The position numbers were made by a program, and so were the translations under genes. This document shows positions 9,129 to 17,514 of a DNA stretch of 64,000 nucleotides, one piece after another. The notes below the pieces were generated by a model. It saw nothing but the letters and a program-made list of their open reading frames with translations. It searched no databases and was not told the origin of the DNA. This DNA comes from Methanobrevibacter ruminantium (GTDB taxonomy: Archaea > Methanobacteriota > Methanobacteria > Methanobacteriales > Methanobacteriaceae): assembly GCA_004553595.1 (NCBI GenBank), contig SFKZ01000002.1, forward strand, positions 124,001-188,000, written 5' to 3'. The stretch's first letter is position 1; each line of letters begins with the position of its first letter.

Positions 9129-9486
9129 TTTTTACCTCCTTTCATTTTTTTAATAAAACAAACTATAGAAACATAAAAGTTTTATAACAATTGTTATATT
9201 TTTTATATTATTTAAATGTTTTAGTAGTAAACCAGGAAAATAAGAAAATTTTTTAAACATTTTCTAGAAATATACTGGAAATATATTGGAATATTGAAAT
9301 ATTTTCAGAAATATATAAAGACATTTTAAAAATATCTTAAAGATATATCTAAAAATATTTTAGAGTATAATAGGATTATGTTAAATATAGCTTAAAAAAT
9401 TAACTAAATATATTACTAAATTTACTACCAATATACCACTAAATTGCTAAAATAATTATTAGATAAAAATTATAATATCAAAAATA

Positions 9487-9494
9487 TTTATATA
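9487..9494 (+). promoter_or_regulatory. TATA box, probable rps3ae or leader-RNA promoter
   Basis: TTTATATA in plus orientation; a start site is expected about 25 nt downstream, leaving a leader of roughly 410 nt before rps3ae unless a second, weaker promoter lies closer. Confidence 0.4.
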
Positions 9495-9745
9495 CTATAA
9501 AAATCATAACTAACAATAACCTTTATGGGCGGGTTTTAAACTTATTTAAAACTTTTATGATATTATTTTAATTTAAATGGATTGATTCCAGAGCAGGTAA
9601 ATTATAGATTATAAAAATTATTTAGCTTATAATCAAATTTTATAACTATTTTTGTATCTATTTTTGATATAAGGCCACTTCAGATATCTAAAGTGACATT
9701 AGCCCATTGACCTGTGATTTTAATATTATATTTTTTATTTCATCT

Positions 9746-9777
9746 AATGATTATTCATCATGAGATCAATAATCATT
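9746..9777. repeat. perfect 10-bp inverted repeat in rps3ae upstream region
   Basis: Arms AATGATTATT and AATAATCATT are exact reverse complements separated by 12 nt. It could form an RNA hairpin in the leader or be a protein-binding site. Confidence 0.6.
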
Positions 9778-9929
9778 GGATTTAACTAAAACTTATATCA
9801 TAGCTAGATTTCTATCCTATTTTATATTATATTATAGTTTAGCCATAGCTATGTTTTATTTCAATAAAAAAACAAAAACAATTATTCTAAAAAATAATTA
9901 CGTCAAAAATATAGAGAGGAATGATATAA

Positions 9930-10508
9930 ATGGCAAAGAAACAAAGACGTAGAGTACGTGACACTTGGAAAGAAAAATCTTGGTACACCATTAAAACTCC
10001 TGTAGCATTCGGAGACAAAGAAATCGGTACCACCCCTGCAAGAGACCCTGAACTCGTGTACGGAAGAACTGTAGAAGTAACCATGAGAGAATTAACCGGT
10101 GACTTCTCTAAACAATACATCAAATTACAATTTGAAGTAAATGATGTAAATGGAAACATCGCAAACACTAAATTCACTGGACACAAAACCACTACTGATT
10201 ACGTAAGAAGTATGATCAGAAGAGGAACCAGTAGAATCGATGCTCCTGTTATCGTAACTACCCAAGATGATCGTAAATTAAAACTCCATGTATTAGCTGT
10301 AACTACCAGAAGAGCAAAATCTTCCCAACAAAAATACATGAGAGAAACCATTAACGAACTAGTTACTAAAGTAGCTTCAGAAAAAACCTTTGATGAACTC
10401 GTAGAAAACTCTGTAAACGGTAGATTAGCTTCTGAAATTTACCACAAAGCTAAAAAAATCTATCCTCTTAAAAGAGTAGAAATCATCAAAAGTAAAGTAT
10501 TAGAATAA
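9930..10508 (+). CDS. rps3ae: 30S ribosomal protein S3Ae (eS1)
   Basis: Component of the archaeal small ribosomal subunit near the mRNA exit site, with no bacterial counterpart. The 192 residues begin with a basic stretch (AKKQRRRVRDTWKEKSWYT) and contain the family blocks ARDPELVYGRTVEV and GHKTTTDYVRSMIRRGTSRI, ending in the typical IYPLKRVEIIKSKVLE tail. Codon choice favours C-ending codons, as expected for a very highly expressed gene in this genome. The AGAGGAATGA ribosome site is well placed. It stands alone, with an unusually long upstream spacer and a T-rich repetitive tail downstream. Confidence 0.97.
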   Translation: MAKKQRRRVRDTWKEKSWYTIKTPVAFGDKEIGTTPARDPELVYGRTVEVTMRELTGDFSKQYIKLQFEVNDVNGNIANTKFTGHKTTTDYVRSMIRRGTSRIDAPVIVTTQDDRKLKLHVLAVTTRRAKSSQQKYMRETINELVTKVASEKTFDELVENSVNGRLASEIYHKAKKIYPLKRVEIIKSKVLE

Positions 10509-10550
10509 ATTTTCTAATATTTTATTTTCTTTTTTATTTACTACTTTAAC

Positions 10551-10650
10551 TATTTTTTACTACTTTTTACTACTTTTTACTACTTTTTACTACTTTTTAC
10601 TACTTTTTACTACTTTTTACTATTTTTTACTACTTTTTACTATTTTTTAC
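10551..10650 (+). repeat. ten-copy 10-bp T-rich minisatellite downstream of rps3ae
   Basis: Ten contiguous decamers, seven identical (TACTTTTTAC) and three with a single change (TATTTTTTAC). Every copy supplies a T5 or T6 tract in the sense direction of rps3ae. Archaeal termination depends on T-tracts, so this may be a serial terminator. There are no unique spacers, so it is not CRISPR. The rest of the spacer to 10950 is plain AT-rich sequence. Confidence 0.9.
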
Positions 10651-10950
10651 AATTTTTATAATCTTATAAAGCTATTTTTTACAATAAAACTGTTTTTAAC
10701 CATATTTACAAATGCTTTTTACTAATTATACTCAAATTCCTATTTAAAAAAGCCAATTAAAAGCAAAAACTATTTAAATAAGTAAGAATATTTAATTAAA
10801 TAAATAAAAACATTTAATAAAAATTAGAAACCAAATAATAACTAAGAAGAATTAAATTAGAATATTATTTCAAATAAAATCATATTCGACTAAATTGAAT
10901 TTTAATTGAATCTAAATTAAATCAAATAATTACGTAATAGAAGTGATTCT

Positions 10951-11649
10951 ATGCATGAAGCATTTGTAATAAATTGGGGATATGTCATACTTCTGTTTAT
11001 TTTAGGTGGAATAAGCTATAAAAGAAAAAGTTTAGACTTATTAGGTTCCCTTATAATGGTATTTATGGGAATTACAATCATCTTTTCAGCAGGAGTGCCA
11101 TGGTTCATTTTAATCGTGCTGTTCTTTGGTTTAAGCATATTTGCTACACGCTTTTCAAAACCATACAAGAAGGAAATTGGCCAATATGAAAAGACAAGAA
11201 CTGCAAAGAATGTAATCTCAAATGGATTGGTTGCTTTTTTAATGGCAGCATTTGGAAGTTATTACCTTCCGTTGGCAGGAGGATTCATTGGGGCAGTCGC
11301 TACAGCTACAGCGGATACATTAGCTAGTGAAATAGGTGTTCTTCAAGAACCTCGCTTAATAACCACTCTCAAGAAAGTGCCTGCTGGAACCGATGGTGCA
11401 ATATCAATTTTAGGAACTTCTGCAGCAATTGTAGGTGCAGGAATAATTGGAATTGCTTCATTCTTATTAGGGGTCATTTCAGATCCTTTAATAGCTATAA
11501 AAATTTCAGTTATCTCAGGAACTTTAGGTTGCTTTATTGACAGTATCCTTGGGGCAGTTCTCGAGAGAAGACATTACATAAACAATGAACATGTCAACTT
11601 GCTTGCTACTATCTGTGGGGCAATCATTGGTATCATTTCTGTAATGTAA
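10951..11649 (+). CDS. DUF92 family membrane protein (TIGR00297, phytyl-phosphate-kinase-like)
   Basis: Integral membrane protein of 232 residues with about six hydrophobic segments. The family blocks are GGFIGAVATATADTLASEIG near residue 110, then KKVPAGTDGAISILG and a late SGTLGCFIDSILGAVLERR. The family includes plant VTE6, which phosphorylates phytyl phosphate; archaeal members are suspected to act on isoprenoid phosphates, perhaps in lipid salvage. A GTGATT ribosome site precedes the ATG. It is a single gene between two repeat-rich spacers. A VTE5-like protein is encoded about 35 kb away, at 46198. The activity is inferred from distant homology only. Confidence 0.82.
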   Translation: MHEAFVINWGYVILLFILGGISYKRKSLDLLGSLIMVFMGITIIFSAGVPWFILIVLFFGLSIFATRFSKPYKKEIGQYEKTRTAKNVISNGLVAFLMAAFGSYYLPLAGGFIGAVATATADTLASEIGVLQEPRLITTLKKVPAGTDGAISILGTSAAIVGAGIIGIASFLLGVISDPLIAIKISVISGTLGCFIDSILGAVLERRHYINNEHVNLLATICGAIIGIISVM

Positions 11650-11720
11650 AAACTTTAATTTTTTCATTTTTTTTAAACATTTTAACTCTTTTTTTTCAAA
11701 ACTTTTTTTAATTTTTATTT

Positions 11721-11768
11721 AAAAGATATTTTAAAAGATATTTTAAAAGATGTTTTAAAAGATATTTT
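11721..11768. repeat. 12-bp tandem repeat (4 copies)
   Basis: Four copies of AAAAGATATTTT, one with a single A-to-G change. They lie in the 420-nt spacer between the DUF92 gene and apgM, which otherwise holds a T-rich terminator-like stretch and no visible gene. Confidence 0.85.
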
Positions 11769-11981
11769 ATAAAGTAATATTTAATATTTTAAGTTTTTTC
11801 TCAATTTTACTTAATACAAATAAAATTTCAACTACTTTTTCAAGTTTTTTAAAAAAATATCCACTAAAATAAAAACAAATTTTATAAGCATATAAATTCA
11901 TATATTTTATTAATAGTAAATATTAATTGATTTAATATTACTTTTTAAATATTCAGATATTTATTCAAATCTAAAATAAAA

Positions 11982-12019
11982 ATTTTAATAAAAAATTAGA
12001 ATTTTAATAAAAAATTAAA
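11982..12019. repeat. 19-bp direct repeat (2 copies) upstream of apgM
   Basis: Two adjacent copies of ATTTTAATAAAAAATTAGA, the second with one mismatch, about 50 nt before the apgM start. They are probably slippage products; a regulatory role is not shown. Confidence 0.75.
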
Positions 12020-12070
12020 AATTAAATAAATAACTTTATTTCTATTTCAATTTATTGTGATGGTGAAAAT

Positions 12071-13309
12071 ATGAAAGGATTAATATTGGTTATGGATGGG
12101 ATGGCAGGCCGTCCTTTAAAAGAGCTTAACAATCAAACTACACTACAAGCAGCTAAAACTCCAAATATGGACAAAATGGCAGAAAGAGGAATTACCGGAT
12201 TAATGGATTCAATTGCTCCTGGAATCATTCCTGGAAGTGATACAGCACACTTATCCATTTTAGGCTACAACCCATATGAAGTATACACTGGAAGAGGCCC
12301 ATTTGAAGCTGTGGGTGTTGGTGTAGGTGTTATTCCTGGAGACATAGCATTCAGATGCAACTTTTCAACATCAGATGAAGATGGAATAATTACAGATAGA
12401 CGTGCAGGAAGAATTAGAGATGGAACCGATGAAATCGTCGCAACCTTGAACACAATGAAAATTGAAGGGTATGAAGACATTGAAATCATCTTTAAGGAAT
12501 CAACTGGACACAGAGCAGTTTTAGTGCTTAGGGGAGACGGATTATCCGGCAAAGTAAGCGATGCAGACCCTAAAGTGGAAGGAAATAAACCTAAGACAGT
12601 CAAAGCTCTTGACGGAAGTCCAGAAGCAGAAAAAACTGCAGACATATTAAACAAATTAGTAGCTAAATCTTATGAAATGACTAAAGACCATCCAGTAAAT
12701 CTCAAAAGAATAGAAGAAGGTGAAGCACCTGCAAACATAATCATTCCTCGTGGTGCTGGGGAAGTGCCTGAAGTTGAATCAATAAACGACAAATATGAAG
12801 TGAACTCTGCATGTATCGCAGAAACAGGACTTATTATGGGTATTGGTCGCTTTGCAGGAATGGATATCATTGAAATGGAAGATGTTACTGGTGGAACTGA
12901 CACTAACCTCGAAAACATCAGAGACACAATCATAGACCAAGTAAACAATAGCGAGCATGACTTCTTCCTAATCAATATTGATGGTGCAGATGAAGCAGGC
13001 CACGATGGTAATGCAGAGGAAAAATTGAAATTCATTGAAAAGGTTGACGAAGTCGTAATGAGCGAACTCCTTAAATTGGAAGACTGCTATATCTTCTTAA
13101 CTGCAGATCATTCAACACCTATTTCAGTTAAAAACCATTCAGGAGACCCAGTTCCTATCTTAATCAACGGTCCTGAAGTTAGAGTGGATGACGTTTGTGA
13201 ATACAATGAATTTGCTGTTGCAAAAGGTGGCATGTGCAGAATCAGAGGTGCTGACGTGATGAATATCATGACTGACTTAATGGGATATGCACATAAATTC
13301 GGAGCTTAA
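12071..13309 (+). CDS. apgM: 2,3-bisphosphoglycerate-independent phosphoglycerate mutase, archaeal type
   Basis: Interconverts 3- and 2-phosphoglycerate in glycolysis and gluconeogenesis. It is a 412-residue member of the alkaline-phosphatase superfamily. The metal site begins with LILVMDGMAGRP, the nucleophilic serine lies in GIIPGSDTAHLSILGYNPY near residue 60, and late metal ligands are in NIDGADEAGHDG and FLTADHSTP. The length and order of motifs fit archaeal ApgM rather than bacterial GpmI, which is over 500 residues. GGTGA at 12062-12066 is an ideal ribosome site. The glmM gene follows after 59 nt, so cotranscription is possible. Confidence 0.95.
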   Translation: MKGLILVMDGMAGRPLKELNNQTTLQAAKTPNMDKMAERGITGLMDSIAPGIIPGSDTAHLSILGYNPYEVYTGRGPFEAVGVGVGVIPGDIAFRCNFSTSDEDGIITDRRAGRIRDGTDEIVATLNTMKIEGYEDIEIIFKESTGHRAVLVLRGDGLSGKVSDADPKVEGNKPKTVKALDGSPEAEKTADILNKLVAKSYEMTKDHPVNLKRIEEGEAPANIIIPRGAGEVPEVESINDKYEVNSACIAETGLIMGIGRFAGMDIIEMEDVTGGTDTNLENIRDTIIDQVNNSEHDFFLINIDGADEAGHDGNAEEKLKFIEKVDEVVMSELLKLEDCYIFLTADHSTPISVKNHSGDPVPILINGPEVRVDDVCEYNEFAVAKGGMCRIRGADVMNIMTDLMGYAHKFGA

Positions 13310-13368
13310 AATCAATAAACTAATGATGATTATATTTCACCATTTAATTCGATAAAAGGAGTTAAATC

Positions 13369-14715
13369 ATGACAAATAAAAAACTATTTGGAACTTCTGG
13401 AATCAGAGGTAAAATCGGTTCAGAGATTAACTCAGAACTAGCATTGAAAATAGGAAAATCACTTGCCAAATACTTAAAAAACACCGGAAAAGTTGTTATC
13501 GGTTATGATACCAGAACCACCAATAAAATGTTAGAACAGGCCATTACCGCAGGACTCATTGAACATGGAGTGGATGTTGTTAAGATAGGCATGGTGCCAA
13601 CCCCTCTTGTAGGTTATGCAACTTTAAAACTTGATGCTGATGCCGGAATAATGCTTACTGCATCTCACAACCCATCACAGTACAATGGAATAAAGCTTTG
13701 GAATAAGAACGGAATGGCTTATACCCCAGAGCAGGAAGAGAAAATAGAGGAAATCTATTATAATCAAGATTTCGGTAAAGTGGAATGGGACAAAATAGGC
13801 ATTATAAGCCATAACGATGAAATCAAAAAGCAATACATCGATGACTTATTGGACATCGTAGACATTAAGCCTGGACTTAAAGTGGTTATTGACTGTGCAT
13901 GCGGTGCAGGATCAGAACTTTCACCTATCATATTCAGAAAAGCCGGATGTGAAGTGATCACCTTGAATTCACAAGTTGACGGATTCTTCCCAGGTAGGAA
14001 CCCTGAACCGAATGAAGCAAATCTCTCAAGCCTAATGAAAGCTGTTGTAGCAACCGAATCAGATTTGGGAATTGCACACGACGGTGATGCGGACAGAATG
14101 ATTACCGTTGATGAAAAGGGAAGAGTTTCTGAGTTCGATAAACTTTTAGCACTTGTTTCAAAGAAATTCGGCGGAACTGTTGTAACCACCGTAGATGCAG
14201 GATTATGCATGGATGAAGCAATGGAAGAAGTTGGAGGAAAAGTTCTTAGAACCAAAGTAGGTGACGTAAACGTTGCTGAAGTCATGATTGAAGAAAATGC
14301 AAGCTTTGGCGGAGAACCATCCGGTACTTGGTTGCATCCAGACTTCTGCATGTGCCCAGACGGAATATTGTCTGGTCTTAGAATGGCAGAAATCGTTTCC
14401 AAGGAAGGAAAATTATCTGAACTTCTTGAAAAATTCCATCAATACCCTCATATGAGAGAAAAGGTAATCTGTTCCAAAGAAGAGAAATTCAAAGTCATGG
14501 AAAACATGGAAGACCTCTTGAAGGATGCATTTGATGACATAAAGGACATCAATACAATTGATGGAATCAGATTAAGCTTCAATGATGGAAGCTGGGTTCT
14601 AGTCAGACCTTCTGGAACTGAAGATTATGTGAGAATAACTTTAGAAGCTAAAACAGAAGAAAAAGCTGAAGAAATCAAAGACACTTGCATTAAAATCATT
14701 AAAGAGAATATTTAA
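13369..14715 (+). CDS. glmM: phosphoglucosamine mutase (first of two paralogues)
   Basis: Interconverts glucosamine-6-phosphate and glucosamine-1-phosphate on the route to UDP-GlcNAc, needed for pseudomurein and glycans. The 448 residues show the four phosphohexomutase domains: FGTSGIRG at the start, the phosphoserine loop TASHNPSQYNG near residue 95, the metal loop HDGDADRM near 240, the sugar loop GGEPSGTW near 320 and the phosphate loop RPSGTEDYVR near 420. AAAGGAG precedes the ATG. Proximity to glmU (750 nt downstream, with rubredoxin between on the other strand) supports the hexosamine role. The paralogue at 30732 shares all motifs, so which one is the main GlmM cannot be decided here. 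Confidence 0.9.
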   Translation: MTNKKLFGTSGIRGKIGSEINSELALKIGKSLAKYLKNTGKVVIGYDTRTTNKMLEQAITAGLIEHGVDVVKIGMVPTPLVGYATLKLDADAGIMLTASHNPSQYNGIKLWNKNGMAYTPEQEEKIEEIYYNQDFGKVEWDKIGIISHNDEIKKQYIDDLLDIVDIKPGLKVVIDCACGAGSELSPIIFRKAGCEVITLNSQVDGFFPGRNPEPNEANLSSLMKAVVATESDLGIAHDGDADRMITVDEKGRVSEFDKLLALVSKKFGGTVVTTVDAGLCMDEAMEEVGGKVLRTKVGDVNVAEVMIEENASFGGEPSGTWLHPDFCMCPDGILSGLRMAEIVSKEGKLSELLEKFHQYPHMREKVICSKEEKFKVMENMEDLLKDAFDDIKDINTIDGIRLSFNDGSWVLVRPSGTEDYVRITLEAKTEEKAEEIKDTCIKIIKENI

Positions 14716-14912
14716 TTATTCTCTAAATTTTTTTATGAAAAAATAATTAGTTTTGATGATTACGAATAAATTTTTGTAAATAAATTTTAAAAAGTAAAAT
14801 AACAATCGAGAAAATAAAATCAAGAAAAAAAAAATAGTTAAGAAAATAGTTAAAAAAATAAAAAAGAAAAAGTTCTAATCAAACTTTAAAGCTTGAAGAG
14901 TTATCCGAAAAC

Positions 14913-15074
14913 TTATTCATCTTCGGTAATAATTCCTTCAATACCTGCAGCACATTGAGGGCATACCCAGTCATCAGGGAAGTCTTCGATAGGTCCTGCT
15001 GGTACTTTGTAAGTTTCATCTCCGGTTTCAGAGTCCCAAGTGTATTCACAATGCATACATACATATTTTACCAT
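14913..15074 (-). CDS. rubredoxin
   Basis: Small mononuclear iron electron carrier of 53 residues. Iron ligands are Cys6 and Cys9 (YVCMHCEY) and Cys38 and Cys41 (DWVCPQCAAG). The classic rubredoxin middle VPAGPIEDFPDDWVCPQC is intact. The glycines that normally follow the second and fourth cysteines are replaced by Glu and Ala, which is mildly atypical. GGTGAT lies 4 nt before the ATG, confirming the start. A TATA box is found at 15144-15154. An overlapping longer frame on the same strand starting at 15064 is a shadow. In methanogens rubredoxin passes electrons to oxygen-detoxifying flavoproteins and rubrerythrins; the partner is not in this window. Confidence 0.92.
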   Translation of the reverse strand: MVKYVCMHCEYTWDSETGDETYKVPAGPIEDFPDDWVCPQCAAGIEGIITEDE

Positions 15075-15465
15075 ATAATCACCTTTTTTAAATTTAATTA
15101 ATCAAATAATTATTTAATTAACCATAATTCTAATATGTACAAACTTATATAAAAAACTTTTTTAATTAATATGGTTCTTAATCAATTAAACATTTTTCAC
15201 ATAGAATTCCACATAGTATTTATATATAAAAATATAAAAAATGAAATAATTTAAATAATTATTTAAATGAATAAAAAGTAATATAAAAATAAGGTATCTA
15301 ATATTGATTTAAAATATTAAAAAATCATTGAAAAAAATATTTTTTATCAATTGTAGATTTAGTTTAAAACACGATTAAATAATAAATAAAAAAATTAGTA
15401 AATCAATGATTAAATCACAACACTAGATTAAAAAAAAATAAATTAATAATTATTGGAGGAATTAG
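15075..15465. other. divergent promoter region rubredoxin/glmU
   Basis: 390 nt of AT-rich spacer. The rubredoxin TATA box lies at 15144-15154 (minus), and a second TATA-like run at about 15220-15230 (plus) could serve glmU. AACCATA at 15119-15125 and TATGGTT at 15169-15175 form an inverted pair flanking the rubredoxin TATA box. No gene is visible. Confidence 0.5.
15144..15154 (-). promoter_or_regulatory. TATA box of rubredoxin
   Basis: Minus-strand TTTTATATAAG about 70 nt before the rubredoxin ATG, giving a predicted leader of about 45 nt. Confidence 0.55.
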
Positions 15466-16785
15466 GTGAAAGCTATAATCTTAAGTGCAGGCGAAGGAAC
15501 AAGAATGAGACCTTTGACTCTCACAAAACCTAAAACAATGTTGCCTGTTGCTGGAAAACCCATTATTCAATATAATATAGAGGCACTGCGTGACTGTGGT
15601 GTGAAAGACATTCTTCTTATTGTAGGATATAAAGAAGAGATTGTTAGAAATTACTTTAAGGACGGTTCACATCTTGGAGTGAATATCAGTTATGCTACAC
15701 AAAGCAAATTGGAAGGAACTGCAGATGCAATCGGCTATGGAAAAGATTTCATAGAAGACAGTTTAATAACCCTTAATGGAGACATAATCTTGGATGTGGA
15801 TATCCTTAGCGAAATCATTGAGGATTATGAAAAATCAAAACCAGACACATTAATGGTTCTTACAGAAGTTGAAGATCCAAGTGCATTCGGTGTAGTTGAA
15901 TTGGATGGGGACAATATTATCAATATTGTTGAAAAGCCTAAAAAAGAGGAAGCTCCAAGTAATTTGATCAACACTGGAATATACATCTTCAATAAGGACA
16001 TCTTTGATAAGATTGACAAGACTGAAGTTTCTCCAAGAGGAGAATACGAAATTACAGATTCCCTCTCCCTTCAAATATCTGATGGAAAAGTGGTAAAAGG
16101 ACATAAAACCACTAAAGAATGGATGGACATTGGAAAGCCATGGGAATTGATTGAAATCAACGAAGAATTGCTAAATCATATTGAAGGAGAAATCAAGGGA
16201 ACTGTTGAAGAAGGCGTTACAATCCATGGAGAAGTATTCTTAGATGAAGGCAGCCTTCTCCGTTCTGGAGTTTACATTAAAGGTCCTGTTTACATCGGTA
16301 AAAACTGTGACATTGGACCAAACTCATACATTAGAGGAAATTCCTACTTTGGAGATAATGTTCATATAGGTAATGCAGTGGAAATCAAGAACTCAATCAT
16401 TATGGAAAACACCAATGTAAGCCATTTAAGTTATGTAGGTGACTCCATTTTAGGTTCCAATTGTAATATCGCAGCTGGAACAAACATTGCTAACTTACGT
16501 TTTGACAATAAGACTGTAAAAACAACTATTAAAAACAAGAAAACAGACACTGGAAGACGTAAATTAGGTGCAATCGTAGGAGACTCTGTAAAAACTGGAA
16601 TCAACTCAAGCTTAAGCCCAGGAGTCAAGATAGGAGTGAGAGCTACAATCGGTTCTGGTGTCCTATTATATGAAGACTTAGAGTCCGACATGAGAGTCTT
16701 GGTAAAGCAAGAGCATATTTTCCAAAACAAAAAAGAAACTGGACAAATCTCTTTAGAAGAAGTGGATGAAAATAAAGAAGAATAA
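15466..16785 (+). CDS. glmU: bifunctional sugar-1-phosphate nucleotidylyltransferase / acetyltransferase (archaeal GlmU-like)
   Basis: Makes UDP-GlcNAc from glucosamine-1-phosphate by acetylation and uridylylation. The N-terminal nucleotidyltransferase domain (about 1-235) opens with ILSAGEGTRMRPLTLTKPK, and its metal aspartate lies in TLNGDIILDVD. The C-terminal half (about 245-430) is a left-handed beta-helix with hexapeptide repeats such as VYIGKNCDIGPNSYI and IGNAVEIKNSII. The start is GTG at 15466, supported by GGAGGA at 15454-15459. At 439 residues it matches archaeal bifunctional enzymes. The glmM at 13369 is nearby and the gamma-carbonic anhydrase follows after 135 nt. Substrate could also be glucose-1-phosphate; the nearby glmM favours hexosamine. 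Confidence 0.88.
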   Translation: MKAIILSAGEGTRMRPLTLTKPKTMLPVAGKPIIQYNIEALRDCGVKDILLIVGYKEEIVRNYFKDGSHLGVNISYATQSKLEGTADAIGYGKDFIEDSLITLNGDIILDVDILSEIIEDYEKSKPDTLMVLTEVEDPSAFGVVELDGDNIINIVEKPKKEEAPSNLINTGIYIFNKDIFDKIDKTEVSPRGEYEITDSLSLQISDGKVVKGHKTTKEWMDIGKPWELIEINEELLNHIEGEIKGTVEEGVTIHGEVFLDEGSLLRSGVYIKGPVYIGKNCDIGPNSYIRGNSYFGDNVHIGNAVEIKNSIIMENTNVSHLSYVGDSILGSNCNIAAGTNIANLRFDNKTVKTTIKNKKTDTGRRKLGAIVGDSVKTGINSSLSPGVKIGVRATIGSGVLLYEDLESDMRVLVKQEHIFQNKKETGQISLEEVDENKEE

Positions 16786-16920
16786 AAAATTAATGAAAAT
16801 TATATTAATTAATTTTCAATTTTAAAAAAAAAAAAAATAATTAAAAATTATTAATAAAATAATGCAATTATATTTATTAATTCATATGATTAATAAAAAA
16901 AATTAAAAGAGGAGTATATT

Positions 16921-17397
16921 ATGAAACTCAACGAACCCGTAAAAATATTCCCTGGTGCACAAGTAATCGGTGATGTTGAAATTGGTGAAAACTGTTCCAT
17001 ATGGCATGGAGCGGTTATTCGAGGAGATGTAGGACCTATAAGAATAGGCAAAAACTCCAATGTGCAGGACAACTGTGTTCTTCACACTTCAGCAAACTTG
17101 ACTCTTAAGATTGGAGACAATGTGTCTATAGGACATGGTGCTGTAGTTCATGGATGTGAAATTGATGACAATGTTCTTATAGGAATGAATGCTACTGTTT
17201 TAAATGGCGCTAAAATTGGCAAAAACTCAATTGTAGGTGCTGGAGCAGTAGTCAGTGAAAATAAGGAATTTCCGGAAAACAGCTTAATCTTAGGTGTTCC
17301 TGGAAAGCTTATTAAGGAAACTACACAAGACCAAAGAGACCATATTCTTTGGAATGCATCACACTATGTTGAACTTGCAAATGAATACGATGATTAA
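16921..17397 (+). CDS. gamma-class carbonic anhydrase-like hexapeptide protein
   Basis: Left-handed beta-helix trimer related to Cam/CamH. In 158 residues it has the three expected metal histidines at positions 55, 72 and 77 (VLHTSA and IGHGAVVHGCE), with the CamH spacing and no acidic loop. Hexapeptide turns such as IGENCSIWHGAVIRGDV and IGKNSNVQDNC run through residues 15-120. GAGGAG precedes the ATG. It may hydrate CO2 for the methanogenesis pathway, but many YrdA-like relatives have no proven activity. It follows glmU on the same strand. Confidence 0.85.
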   Translation: MKLNEPVKIFPGAQVIGDVEIGENCSIWHGAVIRGDVGPIRIGKNSNVQDNCVLHTSANLTLKIGDNVSIGHGAVVHGCEIDDNVLIGMNATVLNGAKIGKNSIVGAGAVVSENKEFPENSLILGVPGKLIKETTQDQRDHILWNASHYVELANEYDD

Positions 17398-17514
17398 ATC
17401 ATCTATTCATCAACTTTTTTTATAAATAACATCTGAAATTTATAATCATCTTATCATAATGCTGATTAGATACTGGCTATCAATGATTGAAAAACATATC
17501 AAGAAGGTAAAATA

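Larger units (their letters stand above)
9129..9929. other. long intergenic region upstream of rps3ae with palindromes
   Basis: An 800-nt spacer between the divergent amidotransferase and rps3ae genes. A TATA box (TTTATATA, 9487-9494) lies 436 nt before the rps3ae ATG. Downstream of it are a 20-nt imperfect palindrome (9676-9695) and a perfect 10-bp inverted repeat (9746-9755 with 9768-9777). No tRNA, no convincing ORF and no C/D-box pair were recognised. It may be a long structured leader or an unannotated RNA. Confidence 0.5.

Noticed and set aside
10551..10650. CRISPR array at the decamer repeats
   Set aside because: Repeats are 10 bp and contiguous with no unique spacers; no cas genes anywhere in the window.
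13764..14402. 212-aa minus ORF antisense to glmM
   Set aside because: Shadow of a strongly coding frame; no start signal or motif.
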